64,000 nt of DNA from Molossus alvarezi (GCA_037176705.1 CM073898.1:39125488-39189487); one strand, 5' to 3'; shown: positions 46,411 through 60,330, counted from the stretch's first letter. Numbers and translations: made by a program. Notes: generated by a model from the sequence alone, not told the origin.

Positions 46411-47030
46411 TACTGTGATCCATCATGAGGAGAAGAGTCCTAATGAAGTTTTGTCAATGTTACTTATCTGTTAGTTTACCACAGCCATTTTTTTTATTAT
46501 CCAAGCCATGAGTTACTTTTAGAGACAAGATATACAACTAGATAAAACAGGGGTAAAATTCTTCATTGCTTCCCCCTCCCAGAAAGACTTCCTTGGAATT
46601 TTATCTATCAGCACCTAAGAAAGGTGTGAAAAATATATAGGAAGCAACTTTTGACTTGGTATAGCATTTCAGATGCTGAATCCCTAGGCATAATTTTATT
46701 CTTTCCATGACTGAACAGAGCAGTTGAGAAAAATAAAAGATTTTGTCTGCTCTATGTAATGGTATACCCATAGCACACCCAGACAGAGATAATCTTTTAT
46801 AGTGGGTTTGGCAGACATTTCTTTAACACGTTGGTATGGGGAAAATAACTTTTATTATAGTTCTTAAAGGTTTTGAATTATAAAACATCTCTACTGTAAT
46901 ATATGCATTTATTTTCATTAAAAATTTTTAAAAATAGCATTATTTTTGGAACTACCTTAGGAACAAAATAATAAAATAGATAAAAATCATTACATATTTA
47001 TTCTGGAACATAAAACACAGAAACTGGATG
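46411..47030. other. Unannotated intergenic stretch
   Basis: AT-rich; nothing recognised. Confidence 0.5.
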
Positions 47031-47340
47031 CTATCCAATTCTTTTATGAGCTAAATATAGCTCTGACACTATAATCCAATAAAGATGTGACACACCAGAA
47101 CAATTTATAGACAATCCTAACTTGTGAATATCAGACACAAAACAAACAAAATGCTAGCAAACCTAGTTCAAAATACATTAAAACTTTAACCCATCGAGGT
47201 CAAGGAGAATTTACCTCAGACTGGAAAACTAGCAATAGAAGGAAATTTATTAATAAAATAATGATATCAATTGATTAAATAAGAAAAATTATATGATCAT
47301 CTCTGTAAACCCTGAAAGGCTACCAGATGACATTCAATAC

Positions 47341-47595
47341 TCATTTATACTCTTTTTTACTTTAGTTTTTTTCCCCTTTATTGATTTGAGAGAGAAAGAA
47401 AGTGAGAGGGAGAGAGAGAGAAACATTGATGAGAGAGAACATCGATTGGCGGCCTCCTGCATGCCCCCCACTGGGGATTGGGTCCACAATCTGGGCATGT
47501 GTCCTGACCTGGAATCAAGCCAGCAACCTCTTGGTACATGGGTTGATGCTCAACCACTGAGCTACACAGACCGGGCTTCATTTATACTCTTTTTT
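47341..47595 (-). mobile_element. VES-type SINE, class B, with 18-bp duplication
   Basis: Body 47359-47577; TCATTTATACTCTTTTTT on both sides, unchanged. Confidence 0.94.
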
Positions 47596-47841
47596 TTTAT
47601 TTTTATCATCACCTGAGAATATTTTTGCATTTATCTTCAGAAAGAGCGGAAGGGAAAGAGGAAGGAAGAGAAAGAGAAACATTGATGTGAGAGAGACATA
47701 TCAAATGGTTGCCACCCACACAATCTCAACCAGGGCCGCGGACAAACCACAATCGAGGTCTGTGCACTTAGTGGGAACCGAACCCAGTTCTCTCTGGTCT
47801 GCTGGCTGATGCTCTAATTGCTGAGCCAAACTGGCCAGGGC
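47596..47841 (-). mobile_element. VES-type SINE, class A
   Basis: Ends AAACTGGCCAGGGC. The flank CATTTCTACTCTT that follows is a third, mutated copy of the duplication around the preceding SINE. Confidence 0.93.
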
Positions 47842-48243
47842 CCATTTCTACTCTTAATAAAAACTTATTACTATGTAAAATTAAAACAAGCATGATGAGT
47901 ATCTACTCCAAATAAGAAGTCAATTATACATAGTAAAGATATATTATTTATCATTAGGTTATATTTTTATGCCATTTTTAGCCAATGTAATGAAGTATGA
48001 AATGGAAATAACACACACACACACAAAAACCAGTGGAAAGGCAAACACAAGAATCTTATGATATTTTTCAGATTATATAATTGCATAGCAAGAAAAGTAA
48101 AAATTAATCTATAGCTATTTCTTAATAAAAGAATACAGAGATTAAACATTAACTCTGCAAAGATCAATATATTTCTGTAAAATCATCAAAATCCAGTTTG
48201 AATATCTGTAAAATAAACCCATGCCCAAGTGAAATTCTTAATG

Positions 48244-48740
48244 AGTGACGTCTAACCTGGCTGGTGTGGCTCAGTGTTTGAGCATCAACCCATGCACCAA
48301 GAGGTCACCGGTTTGGTTTCCAGTCAGGGCATATACCCAGGTTATGGCCCAATCCCCAGTGGGGGGCATGAAGGAGGCGGCCAATTAATGTTCTCTCTCA
48401 TCAATGTTTCTATCTATCTGTCCCTCTCTCTTTCTCTCTCTCTAATCAATAAAGACAAAAAAGAGCCCTGGCCAGTTTGGCTCAGCGGTTAGAGCGTCGG
48501 CCTGCGGTCCAGAGAGACCTGGGTTCGGTTCCTGCTAAGGGAGCGTACCTCGGTTGCAGTTTGTCCCAGGTCCTGGTTGGTTGTGCGGGTGGCAGCCACT
48601 CGGTGTGTCCCTGTCACACCGCTGTTTCTTTCTCTCTCTCTCTCTCCCTCTCTCTCCCTCCCACTCTATCTGCACAAAAAATGGAGAAATATCCTTGGGT
48701 GAGGATAAAAAAAAAAAAAAGAAAAGAAAAAGTGACATCT
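48244..48740 (+). mobile_element. Head-to-tail SINE pair (class B + class A)
   Basis: Class B body 48254-48464 (tail AATCAATAAAGAC then AAAAAAG), class A body 48465-48730. The pair as a whole is bracketed by AGTGACGTCT and AGTGACATCT. The class A hairpin is CGGTGTG/CACACCG. Confidence 0.92.
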
Positions 48741-49039
48741 ATGATCTCTATAACGAAAAGTGCAATTCTCACTGAGAGATCTAAAATGAAGACTTAAGTA
48801 AATGGGAAAAATATGTTCTTTCTCTGGAAAAATAAATATCATAAGGATTTTGATATTTTTCAAATTAAGTTATAAGTTTGATACAATTCTAATTAAAACA
48901 TTATTTTTGGAAGTGTTATGAATGATAATAAATTCGAAGAAAAAATATAAAAAACACTTTAGCTGATAAAATACATCAGATTATAAACTATATTACTATT
49001 AGAGAAGTAAAATATTACTATAGTTTAAAATAATGCTTT

Positions 49040-49310
49040 TGACTAACCTCCCCTTCACACCCTCCTTCCCTCCTTAGGAAACCAAATTTCTTTTTCTTTT
49101 TCTCTTTCTATGTATTTATTTATTGTTGAAAGTATTACAGATGTCTCCTTTTTTCCCCCACTGACCCCTCCTTCCTGCTCTCACCTCCCTTCTGCCTTCC
49201 CCAGCCTAGTGTACGTGTTGATTGGTTGTACATATATGCATATAAGTTCTTTGGTTTATCCCCCCACCCCGCCTGCCCTGAGGTTTGTCAGTCTGGGAAA
49301 CCAAGTTTCT
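49040..49310 (-). mobile_element. LINE-1 3' end
   Basis: Reverse of the LINE-1 3' UTR: 'tatatgcatataagttcttt' with a C-rich stretch on this strand. Confidence 0.75.
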
Positions 49311-49690
49311 TAAGACATCTGGGCCATCATGAAGCCAGGTCTGGGTAGATGTACATTTCTTCTTTATCTGTGGTCTGCCATCTGGTGGCCTGAAACAGCA
49401 ACTACGTTTTCACTGCTACAAGAAGCCTAGGGTTGGTGGTTGTTGCTCTTTTGTTTACACTTTTCTCTGGTTAGCCAAGGTATTAGAGTGAGTGTATGCG
49501 TCAAAGAATACTAAATAACATCTTACAATCTTACTTAAAATCATTCCTATATAAAACGACATGATGTCTGGGTTTGGCAAAAATGTTGATAATTGTTGAA
49601 GCATGGTGCTTCCTTTGTGTGTATTTGCAAATTTGTCTAGTAAAAAGTTAAAAGCAGACACAAAACAAAAAATTGTTCTCACAATTATAA
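49311..49690. other. Unannotated intergenic stretch
   Basis: Nothing recognised. Confidence 0.5.
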
Positions 49691-50240
49691 GCGGTCAATT
49701 ATCATACGAAAGAACCCTCAATCTCATTAACAATTAAACATAGGCAAATTAAAACGATTAAATATTTTTATGTTTCAGATAAAAAAAAAAGCATTAAAAC
49801 ACTAATAGTTTGTAGTGCTGAAAAGGTCTGAAAAAATAAACACAATCTTTTGGTGAGAGTATCAGTTGGTAAGGCCTTTGGAGGGCAATTTAGTAACACT
49901 GATGGAAAATTTTATAGTTTCAGAAATGTTTCATATCCTTACGCCCAGAATTCCACTTCCTTTTTTATAAAACTACTCCAGCAAGAATGCCAAAATAAAT
50001 ATACACTGATGTTTATTGTAGCATTATTTATAAGAGCAAAATATTGGAATGAGCATGAATCAGATATTAAATAAAGGTATATCTATATAATTAAATACCA
50101 TGCATCAATTTAAAAGAGATATTTTTGTATTAATATTGAAAAATATCCTTGGAAAATGAGGTAAAACAAGTTGTATAAATGGGCATAGCCTCATTTTTGT
50201 TAAATAAGATAATATATGTTAATAAGTGCATTTAAAATAA
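49691..50240 (+). mobile_element. Old LINE-1 fragment
   Basis: 'cttacgcccagaattccact', 'tgtttattgtagcattattt' and 'aataccatgcatcaatttaa' correspond to the ORF2 tail. Confidence 0.65.
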
Positions 50241-50296
50241 TCTGGAGGCCAATAATCACACAGTTACTGTGGTTTTCTTTAGTTGGTTTTAAAAAT

Positions 50297-50563
50297 GGGA
50301 GACTTAAGCCCTGGCCGGTTTGGCTCAGCGGTTAGAATGTCGGCTCGCAGACAAGAGAGGTCCGGGTTTGGTTCCCACTAAGGGCAGGTGCCTTGGTTGC
50401 GGTTCGTCCCCAGCCCCGGTTGGGGTAGTGTAGGTGGCAACCACTCCATGTGTCTCTCTCATATTGATGTTTCTCTCTCTCTTCCTCCCTCTCTCCCTCC
50501 TGCCCTGTTTGAAGAGAAATGCAAAAATGTCCTCAGTGAGGATAAAAAGAAAAAGGGAGACTT
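50297..50563 (+). mobile_element. VES-type SINE, class A
   Basis: Body 50306-50554; flanks GGGAGACTT on both sides. Tail TCCTCAGTGAGGATAAAA. Confidence 0.93.
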
Positions 50564-50578
50564 TCATTTTATTCATTG

Positions 50579-51348
50579 TGTAGTTCTTTATAGGGAGTCA
50601 GACAGACATGAGCAGAGCAAGGACTAAGGGCCAGGTATAGAAATTCACCAGGGCAGAAAGCCCTGCATGCCTAGAAAGGGCCAAAACTGGGAAACAGGAA
50701 CCTCAGCCCTAGGGTAACCTTTCTGCCCTAGCATATTGTTGATCATGGGGTTTAGACCCTCTGACCTTTTTCCTCCCTAAAGATAACACCTAGGCCTCAG
50801 TTGTATTTCAGCTCCAGGCCCAGAAAAGCAACAAACTAGACCAGTGACGACACTATGGCTGCCTCAGGACCAGCTGCATTGACTAATGACCCTCTGTCCT
50901 GGTACTGACTAATTAGTGGAGGCCACAACACTGAAAGGGTAAAGCTGGAAAACTGATGAAGACCCTCCCTCCCCTGAGAACTCCCCTATGATTCCCACAG
51001 GCAAGAGAGATAAATATGATCAGGACGAAGAATCCAGTGCTCGCTCCCTCCTAGGGGAGCACATCAGCTCCATTCCCTCCCTTCTTCCTTCTAAGGGACC
51101 CCATGAGACCTGCAACCAGGCCCTGAACCTGTCTCCAAGGCCCCCTTTTCTCTGACTTCTTAGTGAGCCAAAGCAGTCCATCCTAGGCTCTCCTGCTGCT
51201 TCGTCTATGCTCTTCCTCATTTCACTGTCCTAAATGTGTTTTTGCTGGGGCCAATAAATTCTTGCTTGCTTTGCTGCACTTTGTCTCTTGATTGAAATTT
51301 TTCCTTCAAGAAGATAAGAACCGAGTTCTTGTCATCTCACAGGTAACA
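50579..51348 (+). mobile_element. Endogenous retroviral LTR (plus)
   Basis: Begins TGTAGTTC and ends GGTAACA; AATAAA at 51253-51258 followed by a U5-like 'gtctcttgattgaaattttt'. Related by eye along its length to the minus-strand LTR at 5378-6642. No internal retroviral genes are next to it, so it is solo. A 4-bp duplication is not evident at the ends I chose, so the edges may be off by a few bases. Confidence 0.75.
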
Positions 51349-52331
51349 GTTCTATGATGTTTGAGTTTCTCACAATGTACATATATTACTTTTCACACAG
51401 AAAAAGTAATAAAGATAAACTTTTAAAGTTAATAAATTAAAGAAATGTTTCCTTACATCCTTAGAAAAATGTTCCATTATTAAGCTCAATTCTCTTCTGC
51501 CTCCCACATCAGAATGGTTCCCAGTCAGGATGGTTCCACCTCTCCTGAAGGTAGAAGAGGCTTTTGGCATCCTTTTTTATTTGAGAGTCTTGATCTCAAT
51601 GTCCTGGGCTCCAAATATGAATCTTGAAATTTTCTTTACTCTTTCTCCTAGAATATTCTAAAAGGAACTGGAGCAAACAGGACACTCACTGGCTTCCTTC
51701 CTATGCCAGAAGCCTAAACGATCAAGTATATCAAGCCCACACCAGTGGCCTCCACATTGGGTGCATAAGATGATTGATTGGAGCTCAGGGAAAAATATTA
51801 GCATTCCAGCCTATGTATTTTTATCTCATTCTTTGTTAATTTCAAATTTTGTTTTTTAATTGTATATTATACAATTGTTGATATTCATAAATGTATATGT
51901 ACATGTATGTAGTTCATTAGTAAATATATATTCACATATTAAGGGGAATATTCAAAACTATTTTTACTGATGATCTATCTAGTCAAAAACATTTAGAGAC
52001 CATTAATCTAGATTACAACTGCTTTTAAAAGAACTAAAAGCAGATTTAAGGCACATGCAAACATGTTCTACAAATTATCCTCCCATGTCACCAATATAGT
52101 AGTGAAAAGGAAAAAAACAAAAACAAAGCAAAACAGGAAAATAGGTGACCAAACAATGAAAGAAAAATGCAAGAGTCAACTTAGTAGGTAATAAAAGGTA
52201 GAAGGAAAGAGAAGAAAGAAAAACAGAAAAATTTCCTACACATACACAAATAAAACAATGAAAAAAAAATGAATACAGGAAGGGAGGTAAAGTAAATGAA
52301 GAAATAATTCATAAAAAGACACTGAACATTT
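51349..52331. other. Unannotated intergenic stretch
   Basis: AT-rich, one (A)n(AAC)n patch; nothing recognised. Confidence 0.5.
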
Positions 52332-52603
52332 AAAGATGAAATGAGCCCTGGCCAGTTTGGCTCAGCGGTTAGAGCGTTGGTTTGCAGTCCGGAGAGACCC
52401 GGGTTCGGTTCCCGCTAAGGGCACGTACTTCGGTTGCAGTTTGTCCCCCGGCCCTGGTTGGTCGTGCGGGTGGCAGCCACTCGATGTGTCCCTTTCACAT
52501 CGATGTTTCTCTCTCTCTCTCTCTTCCTCTCTCTCCCTCCCACTCTATCTGTACAAAAAATGGAAAAATATCCTCGGGTGAGGATAAGAAAAAGATGAAA
52601 TGA
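52332..52603 (+). mobile_element. VES-type SINE, class A, with duplication
   Basis: Body 52345-52590; AAAGATGAAATGA on both sides, identical. Confidence 0.95.
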
Positions 52604-52649
52604 ATAAGCAAACTTCATACAGTTGGAATTTAGAATGTACCATATCCAG

Positions 52650-52710
52650 AGCTCTTTATTTCAGTGTCTGGCATCGTGCTTGACACATAGTAAGCACTCA
52701 ATGAATAAAG
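52650..52710 (+). repeat. MIR/L2 tail
   Basis: 'tgtctggcatcgtgcttgac' then 'acatagtaagcactcaatga' is the classic 3' tail shared by MIR and LINE-2. Confidence 0.7.
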
Positions 52711-53560
52711 AAATGATTTTAAGCTATGCCATTTTATACCAAATTAATGTATTTAGCAATGATCTCAGAGGTCACTGTATTTTTATTATTTCTTTGCTGC
52801 AAATTTAAATCAAGCTGCTGAATATTTAATAAGTTATGAGGAGCAAAAAACAAAAGGCATTGAAAAAAATGGAAATTCTGTGATGCTATATCGCAGATGA
52901 AATGAAATCTAAAAATTCATTGGAGAACATGGAGATATAGCACATAATTATTTATTTGTCAACCCATGGAAAATTTCTCCATCCCTTTGCTGTTATATAA
53001 ACCAAATGATCAAGTAAGAGTATTTCCAAAGAACCTATAATTTAGAACTTCTAAAAAGTCTGGCTATAGCCAGAATAAAAGCAATTTATAGGATTAAAGC
53101 AGTGACCTTTTTTCTCTCTTTACTTGAAAGCTAACTATGGAATAGTAATTAGGTAGTTGATTAGTGATTTTTATATGCTCTATAAATTACATATAAAAAT
53201 GATACTTCTACTGCATCGGTATTTTTAGGCCTATTACTAGTAACTGTAAGCCATCTGATCTAGAATGTAAGTGTGTTTTGTTAATGTCAAAAAAAAAATC
53301 TGCTCTGCCAGTAGTCATACCTTAGCTCTCTTCCCGGGGCCAGAAAAGAGAAATGGATTATTTTTATGCAAATATAAGGCCCTATATGCTGAGATCATCA
53401 TTCACATATCTATCAAATATTCATTGTGAGTCTCTTTGTACCAAGCATTATATTGGCCTTTTATATATTTGTGAAATTAAAGAGTCTGCTTCCCCAAAAA
53501 TTCACAATAATTTCTCTAGTCCTCCTTGATTAAATTAGCAATCTCCAAAGTGTTATGTAT
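52711..53560. other. Unannotated intergenic stretch
   Basis: Nothing recognised. Confidence 0.5.
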
Positions 53561-53804
53561 TTTTTTATCCTCACCCGAGGACATTTTTCCACTCCTTGTT
53601 CAGATAGAGTGAGAGGGAGAGAGAGGAAGAGAGGGAGAGAGAAACATCGACGTGAAAGGGACACATCAAGTGGCTGCCACCCACACGACCAACCAGGGCC
53701 AGGGACAAACCGCAACCAAGGTACGTGCCCTTAGCGGGAACCGAACCTAGATCTCTCTGGACCGCAGGCCAACGCTCTACCTGCTGAGCCAAACTGGCTA
53801 GGGC
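53561..53804 (-). mobile_element. VES-type SINE, class A
   Basis: Starts TATCCTCACCCGAGGACATT, ends AAACTGGCTAGGGC. Confidence 0.93.
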
Positions 53805-53944
53805 TAGAGATATATTTGTGCATGTGTTTGGATATGTAGACTCACAGATGTAGAACAATAATAAGAAGGATAACAATTATTTAGCATTTAACCATGATTA
53901 TTGCACAACGTGCAATACTTTCTCTTTAAAAAAACCTACATAGG

Positions 53945-54135
53945 TACAAAAGTCTTTAAAAACTGCATACTGTGTAATTTAGCGATTCTACTTTCAGGAA
54001 GGATAAAGATTAAGTGCAGAGATTTGATTACAAGGATGCTCACTGTAAAATTATTTTTTCAATAGCACAAGAAAAAGTCTAGATAAATGCAGACTTATTT
54101 AAATAAATTATGTTATGTTCACACAATGGAAAAGT
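53945..54135 (+). mobile_element. Old LINE-1 fragment
   Basis: 'aaaaagtctagataaatgca' and 'tatgttcacacaatggaaaa' match the ORF2 tail. Confidence 0.55.
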
Positions 54136-54144
54136 AGGTGCTCT

Positions 54145-54470
54145 ATAAGACTGAATAGTTTGTGTGCCCCTACAATTTATATGTTGAAATGAGAAGATGG
54201 GGCCTTTGGTAGGTGATTAGGTCGTGACAGTGGAGTCCTCATACATAGAATTAATGCTCTTATAAGAGAGACCCTGGAGGACTCTAAACTTTCTGTCTCT
54301 GAGGACACAGAGAGAAGATGGCCATCTATGAACCAGGAAGCAGACTCTCACTACACTCCTTGGTCTTCAATTTCCCAGTCTCCAGAACTGTGAAAACAAA
54401 TTTCTGTTGTTTATTAGCCACTTGTCTATGGTGTTCTGTCATAGCAGTCTGAGCTAAGACACTAGGTAAC
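54145..54470 (+). mobile_element. MaLR-type LTR
   Basis: 'gactgaatagtttgtgtgcc', 'ggtaggtgattaggtcgtga', 'agatggccatctatgaacca', 'gtctccagaactgtgaaaac' and 'gtctgagctaagacac' are in MaLR order. Confidence 0.78.
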
Positions 54471-54544
54471 ATTAAAAAGGATCATGTAGAAATGTTTTGA
54501 TTGACATGGAAACATATCTGTGATGTAATATAAAGTGAAAAGTG

Positions 54545-54770
54545 TAAGTTAACTTATTAAAAGATTGTTTTTTTCTTTATTGATTTTAGAGAGAGATGGA
54601 AACATTGATGAGAGAGAACATCCATTGGCTGCTTCCTGCATGCCCCCTACCGGAGATTTGGCCCACAACCTGGGCATGTGCCCTGACAAGGAATCGAACT
54701 GGCGACTTCTTGGTGCATGGGTTGATGCTCAACTACTGAAACACACTGGCCGGGCATAAGTTAATTTATT
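54545..54770 (-). mobile_element. VES-type SINE, class B
   Basis: Body 54559-54756, flanks TAAGTTAACTTATT and TAAGTTAATTTATT. The GA-rich part is much shortened. Confidence 0.92.
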
Positions 54771-54861
54771 GCTTCAGAATCAAATACTGGAAAGGGCAAG
54801 CCCTAACTTTGCTCTGACCCTGGGCAAGAAACATGACCTCACACAGTCTGTTTTCTCATCT

Positions 54862-55800
54862 GTTATGAACTAAATTGTGTCTCCCCAGATTCATATGTCT
54901 AAGTACTAACCCCTAGTACGTAAGAGTTTGATTGTATTTGGAGATAGGGCCTTTAAAGGGGTAATTACGTTAAAATGAAGCCTTTTGGGTGGGCTCCAAT
55001 AGACTGTGTAGAGAAGGAAAAAAATGTCCTCTATTTTCTTAGGTTTAGTAACTAGGGCCTGTGAAGTAAACTGACAAAAGACAAATTAACAGGAGAGAAG
55101 GCATACAATTTTATTAATATTTAAAATTTTATGTGTATGGGACTTAACAAAAAAAGTAAAAAATTCAAGGAGCAGACAGACTTGAGGGCTTATGTACTAT
55201 TTTAACCATGATTGATTAATCTTGAAGAAGTGACTGGCAAAGGAAAGGGGACCTGGGCTTCTAGAGCTGAAAAATTATATAAGAGTGACCAAGAAATATA
55301 TGGGGGTGGGTTAAAAAATCTTCTAATGGAAGATAAAGATGATTTTAGTAAGGTTTGTTCATGAAGACTCATCTCAGCATTGACTACTCATCTCCAGAGA
55401 TAAGAGTGCTCTCCTATCCTCTTCGCCGCCTGCAATTGTACCTTTTTTCATAGGAAATTTATGCCCTGCTTTCTGCGCCTGCTCTTTCTCAGTTGTCTTC
55501 AGCTAAAAACAATCAATATGCCAAAGTGGCATGTTGAGGGGTATCATATTCTGATCCCCTTTAACTGATGTGCTTCTGTGAAGAAATTTGAATACAGGTG
55601 GGTAAAAAGGGAAGACCATGTGAGCACAGCAAGAAGGCAACATCCAGAAGCCAAGGAGAGAGGCTTTAGAAGAAACTAACCCTGCTGACACATTGATCTC
55701 AGACTTGTCAGTCTCCAGACTGTGAGAAAATAAAATTTTGTTGTTTAAACCACCCAGTCTATGGTACTTTGTTACAGTGGTCCCAGCAAACTAAAACACT
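54862..55800 (+). mobile_element. MLT1-type LTR interrupted by another repeat
   Basis: The left arm (54862-55012) has 'ttgattgtatttggagatag' and 'tttgggtgggctccaataga'. The right arm (about 55575-55800) has 'gaagaccatgtgagcacagc', 'cagtctccagactgtgagaa' and 'ggtcccagcaaactaaaac'. Confidence 0.78.
55013..55574 (-). mobile_element. LTR-like insert in the MLT1 LTR
   Basis: About 560 bp separating the MLT1 arms. On the minus strand it carries 'tgtcttttgtcagtttactt' near one end and AATAAAATTG, suggesting an ERV LTR in reverse orientation. Exact ends and family are not settled. Confidence 0.4.
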
Positions 55801-55966
55801 ATTTATAAGATGAGGAAAGTCTTAATAACATCTTCACTGAGCTCTCAAGTTTGCACTGAGTCAAACAGATATAAATCCCTTTGTAAACTATAAAGCATTG
55901 CAGAAATGAGAGTAATCGTTATTCATATGGTGGCTGAAAAACTTGGAGGAATGCAGTCATCTTATT

Positions 55967-56074
55967 AAGACTGAACCTTTTTTTTTGGTACGTGCCCCTA
56001 GCGGAAACCGAACCCTGGACTAGGCCGATGCTCCAACCGCTGAGCCAAACCAGCCAAGGCAAGACTGAACTTTT
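55967..56074 (-). mobile_element. Mini-SINE: tRNA-like head with tail
   Basis: Body 55981-56060 only. A T-run is followed directly by GGTACGTGCCCCTAGCGG and the tRNA-like head ending AAACCAGCCAAGGC. Flanks AAGACTGAACCTTT and AAGACTGAACTTTT show that it inserted as this short unit rather than being cut down later. Confidence 0.85.
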
Positions 56075-56264
56075 AAACTCTTCAGTCTTGCAGAGACTCA
56101 GTTTCCATACAGGAGATGGAGAGAAGCAGATTTCAGTAGGACCTCAGTAAAGAACACAAATGACTTGCCAGTGAAAGGAAACAGGCAAAATAAAGAGAAT
56201 GGTTTCTTGTACCCATGCTGCAACGTGCTAAAACAACTGAAAAACCCCACCTAGATTACATATA

Positions 56265-56360
56265 ATAATAATAGCTAATGTATTGAGCATTTACTAACTA
56301 CCAAGCATGGCCCTGAGTATGTTTTATATGTGTTCCCTTATCAATCCTATGGTAAAAGTA
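56265..56360 (+). repeat. MIR fragment
   Basis: 'agctaatgtattgagcattt', 'actaactaccaagcatggcc' and 'cttatcaatcctatggtaa' match the MIR core. Confidence 0.65.
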
Positions 56361-56695
56361 GTGTAAATATGTGTTTGTGGGGGAGAAGGGGTATAGATAT
56401 ATGTTTATTTGTGTGTTTGTGTGTATGTCTATGTGTTATCTATTTTAGTCTCTTCTGTTACAACACATATCTTCACTATGAAAATTTGTTCATATGTAGT
56501 AGATAAAAAGCAATAAAATTGCCAAAATGAGAAATCATCATTTTCAAGAGATGACTGTGTTTGCAGTACTGCAATACATGAAAAAACACTACCTGACTGA
56601 ACAAAGTGTCCTATGATAAAATATACAATACCCACCACCCACCTCATCTTCTTACTCTTACTTCAGTGTATGACATGCATTGCCCTAAGAGTGTA
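56361..56695. other. Unannotated short gap
   Basis: Nothing recognised. Confidence 0.5.
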
Positions 56696-58948
<2,253 letters not shown>

Positions 58949-59226
58949 GTTGTTGTTAATCCTCACGTGAGAATATTTTTCCATTGATTTTTAGATAGTG
59001 TGGAAGGGAGGGAGAAAGAAAGAAAGTGAGAGAGGGAGAGAAGGAGAGAGAGAGAGAGAAACACTAATGTGAAAGAGACAAATGGATTGGTTGCCTCCCA
59101 TATGTCCAGCTAGAACCTGCAACCCAGGCACATGCCCTTGACTGGGAATCGAACCCCAAACCTTTTGGTCTGAGGGCTGACGCTTAAACCGCTGAGCCAG
59201 ACTGGCTAGGGCTGCACTGTTTTTTT
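58949..59226 (-). mobile_element. VES-type SINE next to the KPNA2 pseudogene
   Basis: Body 58949-59212, ends AGACTGGCTAGGGC. Flanks TGCACTGTTCTTTTTT and TGCACTGTTTTTTT: the same target as the retrocopy. Confidence 0.92.
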
Positions 59227-59394
59227 GAGTTTTTTTATTTCATGGTGAGCATATTGAGTATATTATATTAAACCTCTAGAAGCACCCTGGTTAAACAAAT
59301 CCTAAGTAATGAATAAAAAGGAAAGCTTTAAGTTTTGAGGAGAAAATTGAAATAATTAAATGTTTTGAAATAAATGAGAGAACTTACAGGCTTG

Positions 59395-59765
59395 AAGGTG
59401 TAAAGGACAAACACATGACCTAGCCCCCTGGATTTTAAGGGAATGGCAAGAACTATCTGCTAATAGATAACCACTGCATTGTATAGATAACCATTGCTTT
59501 GTGTACACAGAAACTGATTGTTCCCTCAGGCATAACATCTAACTGCAAATATCTGCTTCTGTACATGCTTGCTTGCTCGCACACCCTTAACCTAAATTCC
59601 TTAACAGGGGCTAAGACAACTATATAAGCAACTCACCCCCTGAGCTCGGGGCTGCTCTCTCCTCTGTGTAGGATGGGACAGTCGCAGCGTGGCTAATAAA
59701 GCTCTCTTAATTTGAACCCAGTTCAGAGTCTGAGTCTGGTCTGTCTCATTGGTCTTCAACAAAGG
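59395..59765 (+). mobile_element. Gammaretrovirus-like solo LTR
   Basis: LTR body 59399-59761 (363 bp), TGTAAAGG ... TTCAACA, with the 4-bp target repeat AAGG at 59395-59398 and 59762-59765. TATA box TATATAAG at 59621 and polyadenylation signal AATAAA at 59695-59700 are spaced as in a working U3-R. There is a partial direct repeat in U3 ('agataaccactgcattgt' / 'agataaccattgctttgt', about 59465-59502). No primer-binding site or gag/pol/env follows, so this is a recombined solo LTR. Preserved promoter elements mean it could in principle still start transcripts; no evidence here that it does. Confidence 0.85.
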
Positions 59766-60330
59766 AATTCACATTGCTCATATTCAAGAACAAGAATGAG
59801 AAAATAAACTAAAGGAGAGTTTGTGCATCCCAGTTATCATCTGCATCTAGTGGAACTGGGAAGCACTTTGAATAGACTGGAGATGAATACAACAATGCCA
59901 AGTAATGCCGAATGCATTTGTGGCCTCTAGGCTCGTTAGAAACCATATAAGCAATTTCTTTATGAAAAGAGGAAACTCTCAGAACAAAAGTGGGATTTCT
60001 ATTTTAGGAAACAAAAAAACAGAAGATAAACCAGAGTAATCCAACTCTGGTATCATAATATTATACCCTAAGGATGATGATGTCCTTCTTTCCTTTTACC
60101 TCTTCTCAGCAATTGAAAAACCACAACAGTTTACCACATCGATTTCCAGCAAATGGTGTTTGGAGCACAGCTACACATTAAGGAAAATAATTAATGTATT
60201 ATCTCGCATTTAAAGTAGACATGAAAAATATAAAACTTCTACATGGCAAAGAGACATAAGGAACTAAAAAACAAATGACATGTGACAAAGGGTTAAACTC
60301 CTTATAATAATGTGTAATAAACTCTTACAA
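59766..60330. other. Unannotated intergenic stretch
   Basis: Nothing recognised. Confidence 0.5.

Larger units (their letters stand above)
47031..48975 (+). mobile_element. Old LINE-1 (ORF2) with four SINEs
   Basis: 'aggagaatttacctcagact' and 'atatgatcatctctgtaaac' (47200-47320) and 'ttgatacaattctaattaaa' (48875 on) are ORF2 motifs in the right order. The frame is ruined. SINEs at 47359, 47596, 48254 and 48465 interrupt it. Confidence 0.65.
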
